Origin: G963665185 sp963665185
GTDB taxonomy: Bacteria; Desulfobacterota; Desulfovibrionia; Desulfovibrionales; Desulfovibrionaceae
Assembly (NCBI GenBank): GCA_963665185.2
Contig: CAXXPO010000009.1
Location: 1 to 64,000 of the forward strand
DNA length: 64,000 nt
Direction of reading: 5' to 3'
Shown: in pieces, positions 24,750 through 33,850 of the stretch
Position numbering within the stretch: the first letter of the stretch is position 1
How the letters are laid out: every line of letters begins with the position of its first letter
Position numbers and translations under genes: made by a program
Notes under the pieces: model-generated
Told to the model about the DNA's origin: nothing
Databases searched by the model: none
What the model saw: the letters and a program-made list of their open reading frames with translations, nothing else

Positions 24750-26504
24750 ATGTCAGCAACTGAACAAGGCCTTGCCATATTGGGGCATCCCGATATTAGG
24801 GGGGCGGTCTCCCCTTGGAACCGGGCGTTCCGCAATCCGGTTGATATTTTTTCCGACTATGATCCAAGACAGGTTGGGCCGTTTTTAGAGCGGATACAGC
24901 ACGCAGTGTCCAATGGGAAGCATGTTGTCTTCATGCTGGCCTATGAGGCTGCCCCCGGCCTGGATACCTGCCTGCAGACACATGATGTCGGAGAATTTCC
25001 GTTGCTTTGGGCCGCATTGTACGATGCGCCGTTGAGAACATTTCCAGAATTTCCAGTGCAGCCTTGGTCTTTTACTCCTTGGCAGGCGCGGACAAGTCCG
25101 GAGCAATACAGCTCCGCCATTCGTGAGATAAAAGAATTCCTGCGCCAAGGTGAGACGTATCAGGTCAACTACACGATGGCCTTGGACAGTACGCTGTCCG
25201 GAAATGTTCTCAGCATGTACAGCGACGTTGCCCGGCGTATGCAGGGGGCATACAGCATGTACTTGGACATGGGGCGCTTCAAAGTCGCGTCGTTTTCTCC
25301 TGAGTTGTTTTTTTACTGCCAGGGACAAAATATCACTGTCAAACCTATGAAGGGTACGGCACGGCGGGGGCGTTGGCTGTCCGAAGATACCAGGCATGGG
25401 GCCGCGCTTTTTTCCAGCCCGAAGGAACGAGCCGAGAATGTGATGATAGTGGACCTCTTGCGCAACGATTTGGGACGGCTGGCAATACCCGGCAGTGTAC
25501 ATGTTTCCAGATTGTTCGAGGTGGAAACCTATCCTTCGGTGTTGCAGATGACCTCTACCATAACGGCCAAGCTGCGGGATAACGTGAACTTATGGCAACT
25601 TTTTACTGCCTTGTTTCCCTGCGGTTCGGTCACGGGGGCACCCAAGGTCCGGACGATGCAGATTATTCATCATCTGGAGCATGATGCCCGATGGGTGTAC
25701 TGCGGCGCACTTGGTTATGTATCTTCGGAGGGGGTGTGCATGGCGAACGTGCCCATACGGACCGTGCTGGTGGATACACGGAAAAATGCGGCGCGCTTCT
25801 GGGTAGGCGGTGGAATAACAGCTGATTCCTTTGTTGAAGCAGAATACGATGAATGTAAAAACAAGATGCTTTTTTTGACTGAACCGAGGCCGGAATTTAA
25901 TCTTTTGGAAAGTCTGCTACTGGACGATGGGGAGTATTTTTTACTGGAACGTCATCTGATGCGGCTTGGACGAAGTGCTGAGTACTTTGCTTTTACTGTT
26001 TCCAAAGAGACATTGCTCCAAATGTTAAATGATATAGGGAAAGAGCATCCGTTAGGTCGGTACAAGGTGCGGCTTCTTGTGGCGCGCGATGGAAAAATTC
26101 GGGTTGAGGTTTTGCCCATAGTCGCGAATCAGAAAATCGTTCGGCTTGGCAAAGCCCAGGAAGTGGTCCATTCCGACGACATTTTTCTATTTCACAAGAC
26201 CACGAACCGTAGCGTATACGAACAGGTCAAAGCACGGTTTTCTCAATGTGATGACGTACTCTTGGGGAACGAGCATGGGGAGATTACGGAGACCTGTTTT
26301 GCCAACATTGTATATACATTCGGCGGTGATCTTTACACTCCACCCCGCACAAGCGGGCTTCTGGCTGGGACCATGCGTCAGGAACTTTTGGAAAAGGGGA
26401 GGGTGAGTGAACGTGTTTTGCCTTGGGAGGAGTTGGAAGAATGCGAGAAACTGTGGTGTGTCAACTCCGTGCGCAAGTGGAAGAGAGCCGTACTGGTTTC
26501 GTGA
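24750..26504 (+). CDS. pabBC: Fused aminodeoxychorismate synthase component I / aminodeoxychorismate lyase
   Basis: A 584-residue fusion for p-aminobenzoate in folate synthesis. The N-terminal ~390 residues are PabB: RQGETYQVNYTMAL, KPMKGTARRG (the P-x-K-G-T motif with the Lys that ADC synthases use), CGSVTGAPKVRTMQII and FWVGGGITADSF. The C-terminal ~190 residues are a PLP-dependent lyase of PabC type: ERHLMRLGRSAEYF, GEITETCFANIVY and PRTSGLLAGTMRQELL. The PLP Lys should be the one in RYKVRLLV. I start at ATG 24750; a TTG at 24720 overlaps the terminator of nuo. Independent of its neighbours. Confidence 0.9.
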   Translation: MSATEQGLAILGHPDIRGAVSPWNRAFRNPVDIFSDYDPRQVGPFLERIQHAVSNGKHVVFMLAYEAAPGLDTCLQTHDVGEFPLLWAALYDAPLRTFPEFPVQPWSFTPWQARTSPEQYSSAIREIKEFLRQGETYQVNYTMALDSTLSGNVLSMYSDVARRMQGAYSMYLDMGRFKVASFSPELFFYCQGQNITVKPMKGTARRGRWLSEDTRHGAALFSSPKERAENVMIVDLLRNDLGRLAIPGSVHVSRLFEVETYPSVLQMTSTITAKLRDNVNLWQLFTALFPCGSVTGAPKVRTMQIIHHLEHDARWVYCGALGYVSSEGVCMANVPIRTVLVDTRKNAARFWVGGGITADSFVEAEYDECKNKMLFLTEPRPEFNLLESLLLDDGEYFLLERHLMRLGRSAEYFAFTVSKETLLQMLNDIGKEHPLGRYKVRLLVARDGKIRVEVLPIVANQKIVRLGKAQEVVHSDDIFLFHKTTNRSVYEQVKARFSQCDDVLLGNEHGEITETCFANIVYTFGGDLYTPPRTSGLLAGTMRQELLEKGRVSERVLPWEELEECEKLWCVNSVRKWKRAVLVS

Positions 26505-26530
26505 GAAGTCGTTTGTATTTTTAAAATATA

Positions 26531-26567
26531 AACAGGCCGCATTTCCGTAGGTAATGCGGCCTGTTTT
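26531..26567. terminator. Bidirectional terminator between pabBC and the convergent fusion gene
   Basis: AACAGGCCGCATT, a 9-base loop, then AATGCGGCCTGTT followed by TT; on the opposite strand the stem is followed by TTTATATTTT. A perfect 13-bp stem serving both convergent genes. Confidence 0.88.
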
Positions 26568-26588
26568 CGTGGTTATATCCGTAACGGG

Positions 26589-28526
26589 TCAGACGCCTTC
26601 GTCGTCGGCCTGTTGGCCGGAAATCTGGCGTTCCATGCCCGCGCTGATTATCATATCCAGCAGTTCACTGTATGCTATGCCCTCGAACCCGGCCATGATG
26701 TTCAATTTTCCGTCCCAGCACCAGCCTGGGTTGGGGTTGACCTCCATGAGTTTGATTTCCCCCTCTGCATCGCGGCGGAAGTCGAACCGGGCATAGTCGC
26801 GGCAGCCAAGGCGTTCGAATAGCTTGTTCGAGTAATCGAACAACTGGCGTTGGGATTCAGCATCCAAATCGGCAGGTTTGTAGCGGATATTGTTCCAGTA
26901 CGCGGATTTTGGATCCCATTTGGACTCGTAACCGAGTATATGCGGCAGGCCTTCGGGAAGCCCTGAGTAATCGACTTCCAGAGGAGGCAGAATCTTATAG
27001 GTAAGCCCGGTATTGCCGACAACGCCGATGCTGTATTCCTGTCCACAGAGGTATTCCTGAATCAGGATGCCTATGCGGCCGAATTCGGTGCGCAGCCAAT
27101 CAGTGTAACTGATCAGGCTTTCCTTGTCGTGTATGACAGCGTCCTTGGTGATTCCCACACTGCTGTCTCCGTAATTGGGTTTGACCAGTACGGGAAAGGA
27201 GGAGGGCAGCGTGGTCAGTTTGTCGTATGGCCCAGTGTATGTCTCGTTGGGCGTGGGGATGTCCAAAGAGTGGGCAATAGCGCGGATAAGCCCTTTGTTG
27301 TAGCACAACCCCAGGCTGGCCGGACCGGCACCGGTGTAGGGAATGTCGAGCATTTCCAGGGTGGCTGGTATATGCAGTTCATGAAAGGCATTGTTGCGAA
27401 AGCCTTCGTCACACAAGTTGAAAACGAATTCCGGCTTGCTTTTCGACTGGAGAATTCGCAACAGGTCTGCGTGATTGTCAATAAAATCAAAGGAATAGTC
27501 TTTTAGCTCGGCTAATGCTTCGCGTAGTCGATCAATGGTTTGAAAATCTTCTGTATTAAACTGTCCGTTGAGTTTGACCGAATCATCCAATCGGGGGTCC
27601 CCAAGCAAAACGGAAATTCGTGGGTAGGGGGTCCTGTTCATGGCCGGAGTGGAAACAGGGACCCGACCAGTGACAATTAATCGATTAGCCATCATGCCTA
27701 GGTCGCATCCCCTTGTGGAGTGCGTCTCCGGCGAATCATGCAGGACGACATCGATAAATCCAGCGCTTTTCAGCAGTTCTTGAATTTCATCAGCAGTGTA
27801 TAGACGTTCGGCGTAGAATTGGTCGGCAAGAATGCCTTTTTCCGCGTGGGTAATGACCTCACGCGAGATGAGTCGCTTGGAATCGCTGGACAACTCGCGT
27901 TCACGGCAGACAAAATGATATTGATCTATCCATTCCCAAGAGCGCTTTTCAAAGTTGTTCTTCATCCAGGCGCCGTTTGCAATGTCCATAAGCAAAGTGC
28001 CGCCGGGGCAAAGACTGGAAAAAACGTTTCGCAGAACAGCAAGATCGTCTTCCTGCTGTTCAAAGTAGCCGAAGGAGTTGCCCAGAATAAGCGCATAGTC
28101 GAATGGTTCTTTGGGCAATCTGATTTTGCGGGCATCTCCTTCACGAAAGGTCGCCGAGAGATTTTGCGATTTGGCTCTGGTCCGTGCCAGGCGGATGAGG
28201 TATCGTGAGCGGTCCAGCCCGGTGACATGGTTGAAGCCACGCCGTGCGAGTTCCAGGGTATGTCTTCCCTGTCCACAACATAGGTCGAAAATACGACTGC
28301 CCACAGGGGGGTTGAGTACGCCCAAAACAAGATTGATGTCCTGAATGGTGTTGCAATCATTTTCAACAACGTCGCCATCTGTTTTTAAGTAAAACGAGTT
28401 GAAAAGATCTTGCCACCATTCAGATGGCAGATGGCGTTCCAAGTCCGATACCGGTCCCAAAGTACGCGGTCCTGCGGCAGGGCTGCCGTTTCGTGACCTG
28501 GTAGGCGTACACGCCTTTTTTTCCAT
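26589..28526 (-). CDS. Fusion of a SAM methyltransferase and a D-Ala-D-Ala-ligase-like ATP-grasp enzyme
   Basis: A 645-residue two-domain protein. I use the ATG at 28526, which has AGGAG upstream. Residues ~40-290 are a class I methyltransferase: motif I DLCCGQGRHT at 81-90, GLDRSRYLIRLAR, then CPGGTLLMDIAN. Residues ~300-645 are an ATP-grasp domain closest in pattern to D-alanine-D-alanine ligase: LVKPNYGDSSVGIT (447-460), the QEYLCGQEYSI region, CRDYARFDFRRD, and EVNPNPGWCWDG with the Mg ligands (595-606). The two halves are joined in frame without an obvious spacer gene. It stands alone, so neither substrate can be read from context; a peptide or amino-acid ligase coupled to methylation is the simplest inference. 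Confidence 0.85.
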   Translation of the reverse strand: MEKKACTPTRSRNGSPAAGPRTLGPVSDLERHLPSEWWQDLFNSFYLKTDGDVVENDCNTIQDINLVLGVLNPPVGSRIFDLCCGQGRHTLELARRGFNHVTGLDRSRYLIRLARTRAKSQNLSATFREGDARKIRLPKEPFDYALILGNSFGYFEQQEDDLAVLRNVFSSLCPGGTLLMDIANGAWMKNNFEKRSWEWIDQYHFVCRERELSSDSKRLISREVITHAEKGILADQFYAERLYTADEIQELLKSAGFIDVVLHDSPETHSTRGCDLGMMANRLIVTGRVPVSTPAMNRTPYPRISVLLGDPRLDDSVKLNGQFNTEDFQTIDRLREALAELKDYSFDFIDNHADLLRILQSKSKPEFVFNLCDEGFRNNAFHELHIPATLEMLDIPYTGAGPASLGLCYNKGLIRAIAHSLDIPTPNETYTGPYDKLTTLPSSFPVLVKPNYGDSSVGITKDAVIHDKESLISYTDWLRTEFGRIGILIQEYLCGQEYSIGVVGNTGLTYKILPPLEVDYSGLPEGLPHILGYESKWDPKSAYWNNIRYKPADLDAESQRQLFDYSNKLFERLGCRDYARFDFRRDAEGEIKLMEVNPNPGWCWDGKLNIMAGFEGIAYSELLDMIISAGMERQISGQQADDEGV

Positions 28527-28967
28527 TATTTTCGCTCCTGTATGTGTCCTTTCGGACGGGTGTTGTGGTACGGCAAATTTGGATGAAAGCGTATAGGTAT
28601 GAGGTGGGTAATTGTAAAGCAAAAAGACGTCACTTCAGAAAAATATAAAAATTAAATATTTTAAGATGTTATATATTTTTCTCCGATTGCTCTCATCATT
28701 GACGAAGGCCAGCCACCCACAGAAAAATTCAGCAATCGAGTGGGTGTCTTTCAGGAATCCGTGGATTAGGGATTTGATAGAAATTGATACCTTAGCCGCA
28801 AAGGTTCAAGCCCGTCCGATTGTCCGCCCTTTTCTTGAACCCTCATAGCGTGTACATCCTGGCCTGGACGCCACCCTGCCCGACCGCGGCCTGCAACCAT
28901 GGTGATCATTGAGCTATTCATGTTCAAGCGTCAAGGCATGGACGCGTTGTTTGAGAAGAGCGCCTAG

Positions 28968-29096
28968 AAGTGGCAACAACTGGCCATGTGCCGCAAATTA
29001 AAGCCTGCGTGCCACGTGTGGAAAAAGGTTGATGACCATGTCGGTGCCCGGAGCAAGATCCGCCGTTGTTAGAGGCGATTGCTCGACCTGAAACGG
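28968..29096. repeat. Decayed repeat, copy A
   Basis: Aligns by eye with 50421-50536. Shared blocks include AAGGTTGATxxCATGTCGG, CCCGGAGCAAG, CCGCCG and AAACGGCC, in the same order and spacing, with gaps. Likely relics of one older element or gene end. Confidence 0.6.
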
Positions 29097-29267
29097 CCTT
29101 GAGCTTTCGTCCTTTTGCCCCGGGAAAACCGATGGATCTTGGTGTACGTTTTTCATGGTGTGAATCCTTTTTTTGTAGCAATCAGATGAAATTAAAAAAA
29201 GCAGTACTCCTCGCCATTCTTACGTGCAATTTGCGGGGTAGACATATTGAGTTGAATATAAAAAGGT

Positions 29268-29282
29268 GGCCGGACTTCCGGC
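29268..29282 (-). terminator. Left copy of a terminator hairpin split by the IS element
   Basis: GGCCGGACTTCCGGC on the plus strand. Read on the minus strand the hairpin is followed by ACCTTTTTATATT, a T-run, so it would stop transcripts coming from the right (mobB side). The same 15-mer recurs immediately outside the other IS end at 30668. Confidence 0.65.
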
Positions 29283-29290
29283 TCTCAGGC

Positions 29291-30660
29291 TGCTGACACC
29301 CCCTCGCCGTTTGGCGAGGGTTTTCTTATACTGTTTCCATGCTGAAGCCGCGCCAAAACCCGCAGGTGAAAATGGAATTTGTTCCGAGTAACGAACTTGT
29401 CCCCCAGATCATCGCTTCGTAAGATCGCCAAGGTTATTGATTTCTCCTTCATCCATGAGCGCAGCAATGAGTTGTCCTGGCGAGACAACGGACTCCCAAC
29501 CATTGATCCGGTCGTGCTCTTCAAGATGCTGTTCATCGGCTATCTGTTTGGTATCCGCAGCGAACGCCAACTTGTCAGGGAAATCCAGGTCAACGTGCCC
29601 TACCGGTGGTTCCTCGGCCCGGGGCTGCGGGACAAGGTGCCCGATGCCAGCACCATCAGCCAGAATCGACGCCGCAGGTTCAACGACACCAGCGTGGCTC
29701 AGGATATTTTTGATGGAATCGTATTTCCAGGCCATGAAAAAGGGACTTGTCGGTGGGCATACGCTCTACGCCGATTCCCCAACCTGAAAGCCAACGCCAG
29801 CAAGCGCACGTTTTCGGAGAAGTTCGTTGCCCAAATACGAAGTCCTATCTTGGGTGAGCTTGAGGAAGCCGTGGGGGAAGACAGACGCAGGCACGGAAAG
29901 AAGCCGCTGAAGGAGGACACCCACGAGGCAAGCTAAAGCGATCAAGCAAAGCACAACCGATCCCGGCAGCGGTTACATGGTGTGCGAAGGCAAGCCCAAG
30001 GTTTTTTTTACTTGGACCATCGCACCGTGGACAGCCGTTGCAACATCATCCCGACAGCTATGTAACCCCGGCCTCAGTGCATGACAGCATTCCCTATTTT
30101 GATCGGCTGAACCGACAAACCAACTGCTTTGGATTCCATGTGAAGCACGTTGGTCTTGATGCGGTCTATTTCACCTCACACATTTGCAAAGGGCAGGTCT
30201 GCCGCAGTTGCCCTTTCCTGAAAGAATGCACACAAGCCGGAATCACAAGAAAACAGTCACATGCCATGTATGGCAGAAGTACGTGGAGGCGGTGGATGCG
30301 CACCGATTTACGGAATTCGGGAAACGAATCTATGTGCGCCGAAAAGAAACCGTGGAGTGCAGCTTTGCTGACTCCAAGGAGTTGCACGACATCGTTACGC
30401 ACGGTTTTACGGTCTGGGCAAAATTCAGGTCCAAAGCCTGCCTTCCGCCGCTTGCCCAAATATGAAGAAAATCGGCTTGCTGCTGGCCCCTTTGAGCCTG
30501 TTATTCAAATATTTGCAGCCAACATGCCTGAATTTCCCTTCTCTGCCTCGTCGTTGCGTCCAATTGGAGCCGATCGCACGAACATCTCAACCAGCAGCAA
30601 GCTAAAAAGAAATAGTTCCATAAACAAACCCCACTTCAAAAAAAGTGGGGTTTGTCAGCG
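29291..30660 (+). mobile_element. Decayed IS1182-family insertion sequence
   Basis: A 1370-bp element. The left end begins TGCTGACACCCCC and the right end, read inward, is CGCTGACAAACCCC, imperfect inverted repeats. Just inside the left end is a terminator-like hairpin (29301-29320, CCCTCGCC...GGCGAGGG plus TTTT), and inside the right end another (AAACCCCACTT...AAGTGGGGTTT), features that shield elements from outside transcription. The transposase gene is broken. Both flanks carry the same 15-bp hairpin GGCCGGACTTCCGGC. Confidence 0.8.
29339..30600 (+). pseudogene. IS1182-family transposase, multiply frameshifted
   Basis: Reading from ATG 29339 gives MLKPRQNPQVKMEFVPSNEL and stops at a TAA near 29420; the family sequence resumes in another frame as KIAKVIDFSFIHERSNELSW and IDPVVLFKMLFIGYLFGIRS, which are strong IS1182 signatures. 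It switches frame again near 29727 (AMKKGLVGGHTLYAD) and 29787 (LKANASKRTF). Later segments include HVGLDAVYFTSHICKGQVCR and KETVECSFADSKELH. At least four frame breaks or stops make it inactive. Confidence 0.85.
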
Positions 30661-30667
30661 ATCTGGC

Positions 30668-30691
30668 GGCCGGACTTCCGGCCGTCTTTTT
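30668..30691 (+). terminator. Right copy of the terminator hairpin outside the IS
   Basis: GGCCGGACTTCCGGCC followed by GTCTTTTTTG on the plus strand. It keeps the plus-strand T-run; the minus-strand T-run went with the left copy. Together they look like one bidirectional terminator duplicated and split by insertion. Confidence 0.7.
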
Positions 30692-30719
30692 TGTTTTGTC
30701 ATACTGTCTGGCGGGCTGT

Positions 30720-31424
30720 TCAAGGAATGCGAATGCGAATTTCTCCTGGGGCATATCCCTTGAGTTCGGATAGAAGTCCGCGAATTGTGGAGGCTACAAT
30801 GTTTTCAATAAAGCCCCCCATGGGCATAGGGACTCCGTTGATATTGACTTCCACTTGCGTTTTAAGGGCTTTGCAATCGGCAGGCGTACGGGTTCCAGCG
30901 ACAATGGCGGCGCTCATGGCCTCACAGTTTGGCATGCCACATTCCTTGCAGTCCAACCCAGGCAGGGCGAATCCGCGTTCGAACACTGTTTGGGCAAGTT
31001 GCCGGACGATATCCGAAGCCTGGGGAGAGCTGAGTGCGTTCAGATCGGTCTCCCCGATGGACAAATGGAGTTTGAGTGCCTTGATCTCTTCGTCGCGAGA
31101 GGTGGTATTACAAATGATTCGTGGAAGCCATGTCAAGGATTTTCCGCCTTCGATGATCAGCACATCTGCCTTCATGAGCGGCAGCAGATCTGGCAATGGG
31201 ATTTTTTTGGGCCAGGAGATGAATGTTTCGTGTCCGCTAATACCTGCAACAACCTGACAATGTTCAAGCATCCGTGACGTGTCAGTGTCTGCCTTGTCAA
31301 AACCATGAGCCGAATGTTTCATGGAGGCAACTGATAATCCCAAGTTCTTGAATTCTTCTGCCAGTGCGGCGGCCAGGGTGCTTTTGCCGGTATCTTTGAA
31401 TCCTATGATGCTTACGGCCTTCAT
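30720..31424 (-). CDS. mobB: MobB-type molybdopterin-guanine dinucleotide GTPase with a C-terminal Fe-S-like domain
   Basis: A 234-residue protein. The N-terminal ~150 residues are MobB: P-loop GFKDTGKSTLAAALAEEF, SMKHSAHGFDKADTDT and MKADVLIIEGGKSL. MobB assists attachment of GMP to molybdopterin in bis-MGD synthesis. The C-terminal part adds DCKECGMPNCEAMSAAIVAG followed by a further Cys (PADCKAL), a four-Cys pattern typical of a [4Fe-4S]-binding segment and absent from E. coli MobB. It is the last gene after tupA-tupB-tupC, 20 bp from tupC, so metal uptake and cofactor assembly share a transcript. Confidence 0.85.
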   Translation of the reverse strand: MKAVSIIGFKDTGKSTLAAALAEEFKNLGLSVASMKHSAHGFDKADTDTSRMLEHCQVVAGISGHETFISWPKKIPLPDLLPLMKADVLIIEGGKSLTWLPRIICNTTSRDEEIKALKLHLSIGETDLNALSSPQASDIVRQLAQTVFERGFALPGLDCKECGMPNCEAMSAAIVAGTRTPADCKALKTQVEVNINGVPMPMGGFIENIVASTIRGLLSELKGYAPGEIRIRIP

Positions 31425-31444
31425 TGCGGCTCCGAATAAAATGG

Positions 31445-32083
31445 TTATTGCAGTGCATTCAATTGCAGATACTCGTCACATAAGCCTGTCAGCCATGTCT
31501 GGTCGTGGCTGGCTATTACCAGTGTGGTCTTCCATGTGTCCCGTGCATCCAGTACCGCCTGGCGCATGAGATCCGAACTGGTGACGTCTACGCTGCTTGT
31601 GGGTTCGTCCAGAAGCAGAACTTCGGGGCGAAGAATCAGGCGCGAGGCCAGGGCCACGCGTTGCGATTCTCCTCCGGAAAGTGCGAGCCATTTTCGTCGA
31701 AGAAAATGCCCAGGATCCAATCCGACCATGTGAAGTGCATGGCGGACTCTTTTTTCCAGATTCAGGGTGTCGCCGCGTACCCGTAATCCGTAGGCGATGT
31801 TTTCAAATACCGACCGTTTCAGCAGATACGCATCTTGATCCAGCAAGGTGACACTGCGCCGGGCTTTATGGCTGGGAAGAACCGGAATGCCTTTGTATAA
31901 AATCGTTCCCAATGTGGGCGTCCGTAAAAAGGCCAGCAGAGAGAGTAGGGTGCTTTTTCCGCTGCCGTTGGGGCCGACAAGTCCCAGAATTTTGCCGGGT
32001 GCGATGGACAGGTCTTCTATTCGCAGCACTTCGCGGCCATCAAAATAATGGCACAGATTGGAAAGAGTGTAGATGGGAGTCAT
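31445..32083 (-). CDS. tupC: Tungstate ABC transporter ATP-binding protein
   Basis: A 212-residue cytoplasmic ATPase. Walker A GPNGSGKST (38-46), Q-loop LLDQDAYLL, signature LSGGESQRVALA, Walker B VLLLDEPTSSVD, switch His in ASHD. Its start overlaps the tupB stop by 4 bp. Assigned to tungstate rather than molybdate because the binding protein upstream is TupA-type and the ATPase lacks the ModC C-terminal regulatory (TOBE) domain. Confidence 0.88.
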   Translation of the reverse strand: MTPIYTLSNLCHYFDGREVLRIEDLSIAPGKILGLVGPNGSGKSTLLSLLAFLRTPTLGTILYKGIPVLPSHKARRSVTLLDQDAYLLKRSVFENIAYGLRVRGDTLNLEKRVRHALHMVGLDPGHFLRRKWLALSGGESQRVALASRLILRPEVLLLDEPTSSVDVTSSDLMRQAVLDARDTWKTTLVIASHDQTWLTGLCDEYLQLNALQ

Positions 32084-32775
32084 AAGGAGGCTCTTCTTTT
32101 AAAATACGCGACGCCCAGGTTGACGCAAAAAGCAATGGTCAGAAGTACAATGCCCAGAGCAATGCCCATAGCAAATTGTCCTTTGCCGGTTTCCAGGGCG
32201 ATTGCCGTAGTAATGGTGCGGGTGTGCCATTTGATGTTGCCACCCACCATCATGGAAATGCCTACTTCGGAAACAATGCGCCCATATGCGGTAACGCCAG
32301 CCAGCATGAGGGCGTAGCGCGCTTCCCACAGGCTGGTTATCGCCACCTGCCGTTGGTTGGCCCCCAGGGTTTGCAAGGTCAGTCGCAAACGGGAGTCCTG
32401 TGTTTCAATGGCGGTGGCGGTGAGCGCGATAACAACGGGCAACCCAAGAAGAATTTGCCCTATGGCCATGCCGGGGATGGTGAAGAGCAGATTGAATTGC
32501 CCCAACGGACCATGGCGGGTGAGAAATGCGTACACCAAGAGGCCGATGACGACCGTTGGAAAGGACAGAAGGGTATCGACAATAAGCCGCAGGGTACGTT
32601 TACCTGGAAACTCGGCATATCCCAGTAAAAAACCGAGAGGAATTCCACAAAGAAGGGTAATGCCGACCGATATGCTGGACACGACGATTGTGACCCATAC
32701 GGCCGAAAAAGTTTCCGGGTCCATGGTAAAGAGGAGAGTAAAGGCCCTGAGCAAACCTTCCGCAAGAAAATCCAC
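32080..32775 (-). CDS. tupB: Tungstate ABC transporter permease
   Basis: A 231-residue inner-membrane permease. I chose the GTG at 32775 (VDFLAEGLLRAF) with GGGAG upstream because it gives the usual TupB length; the longer frame adds a charged, unlikely N-terminus. The binding-protein-dependent permease EAA loop reads TLGANQRQVAITSLWEARYA. About five to six helices are present. Between tupA and tupB is a strong hairpin that may lower expression relative to tupA. Confidence 0.85.
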   Translation of the reverse strand: MDFLAEGLLRAFTLLFTMDPETFSAVWVTIVVSSISVGITLLCGIPLGFLLGYAEFPGKRTLRLIVDTLLSFPTVVIGLLVYAFLTRHGPLGQFNLLFTIPGMAIGQILLGLPVVIALTATAIETQDSRLRLTLQTLGANQRQVAITSLWEARYALMLAGVTAYGRIVSEVGISMMVGGNIKWHTRTITTAIALETGKGQFAMGIALGIVLLTIAFCVNLGVAYFKRRASL

Positions 32776-32952
32776 GGCATCTCCCAGAAAAAAGGTTGAC
32801 GAATGAATCTTCGCGGCTGGAAAGATATACAGCCTGGAGGACTTAAGGATATCTGGCCGCCCTGAAGATACCTTGGTAATGTTTTGGCTTCTGTCTGTTG
32901 CGTTGTCCAGCTCTCTCCGGAGAGGGATGGAATTTTGTTTTTTTCGGAAAAG

Positions 32953-32978
32953 GGAAGGGAACCTTTCGGTTCCCTTCC
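32953..32978 (-). terminator. Hairpin attenuator between tupA and tupB
   Basis: GGAAGGGAACC, loop TTTC, GGTTCCCTTCC: a perfect 11-bp stem 12 bp after the tupA stop; on the minus strand it is followed by CTTTTCC. It probably gives partial termination or protects the tupA mRNA so the binding protein is made in excess. Confidence 0.8.
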
Positions 32979-32989
32979 AGGACATTTGT

Positions 32990-33811
32990 TTACTTGGCGT
33001 TGGGGGTGAACAATTGTTTGTCCATCAATTTGAAGTCCTGGATCAGCTTCTGGGCCTTTTTACTGGCCATCCATTGTGAAAACATGGTGGCCAGATCATA
33101 CTTTGCGCTTGTGCAACGCTTGGGGTTGACAGCTATAACGCTGTATTGGTTGAGTAGGGCCTTGTCGCCTTCGCCCAGGATAACCAGGGGGGGATTGCCT
33201 TTTTTGTTGGCCTCGAATTTAATGTATGTACCACGGTCAGTCATGGTGTACCCCTGACGTTCGGCAGCTACATTGATCGTTGAGAGCATTCCTTGTCCGG
33301 TTTGAACATACCATTCGGCCTTGTCGGGAACGTCCATGCCAGCCGTTTTCCAGAGGCTGAGTTCCTTTTTGTGGGTACCGGAATTGTCGCCGCGGCTGAC
33401 AAAGACGCATTGTTTGGATTCAACGGTCTTCATAGTTTCGTTTACGGATTTTCCTTTGATACCACACGGGTCATTGGCCGGGCCAATGATGACGAAATCA
33501 TTGTACATGATTTCGCGACGGTCCACACCGAATCCGCTGTCCACGTATTTTTTTTCCGCGGCAGGAGCATGAACCAGAAGGACATCCACGTCACAGTTTT
33601 CACCCATCTTGAGAGCCTTTCCTGTGCCAACAGCCACCCATTTGATTTTGATTCCAGAATCCTTGGTGAATTCGGGCATGAGATAGTCCAGCAGGCCGGT
33701 ATTGTCCGTGCTCGTGGTCGTGGCCATCATCAGTTCGGGCTGTGCTGCCTGGGACAAAACGGGCATGCTTAAGAAGCAAACCAGACAGCAGACAAGTGCG
33801 AAGCGCTTCAT
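32990..33811 (-). CDS. tupA: Periplasmic tungstate-binding protein
   Basis: A 273-residue exported protein. The signal peptide spans 1-22 (cleavage after SQA). TTTSTDNTGLLDYL at 31-44 is the TupA oxyanion signature (TTTS), which separates it from ModA. Further blocks: LLVHAPAAEKKYVDSGFG, FVSRGDNSGTHKKELSLWK and WYVQTGQGM. It captures tungstate with high selectivity for delivery to TupB. First gene of tupABC-mobB, divergent from fdhE. Confidence 0.92.
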   Translation of the reverse strand: MKRFALVCCLVCFLSMPVLSQAAQPELMMATTTSTDNTGLLDYLMPEFTKDSGIKIKWVAVGTGKALKMGENCDVDVLLVHAPAAEKKYVDSGFGVDRREIMYNDFVIIGPANDPCGIKGKSVNETMKTVESKQCVFVSRGDNSGTHKKELSLWKTAGMDVPDKAEWYVQTGQGMLSTINVAAERQGYTMTDRGTYIKFEANKKGNPPLVILGEGDKALLNQYSVIAVNPKRCTSAKYDLATMFSQWMASKKAQKLIQDFKLMDKQLFTPNAK

Positions 33812-33850
33812 TTACAATCTCCTTCCCTCATAGGGTTGTTTGATGCCTTC

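Larger units (their letters stand above)
28527..29290. other. Interval without an intact gene; contains decayed repeat copy A
   Basis: About 760 bp upstream of the fusion gene. No credible open frame. The stretch around 28968-29096 is a diverged copy of sequence near 50421-50536. The right end (29268-29282) is a copy of a terminator hairpin interrupted by the IS. Confidence 0.5.
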
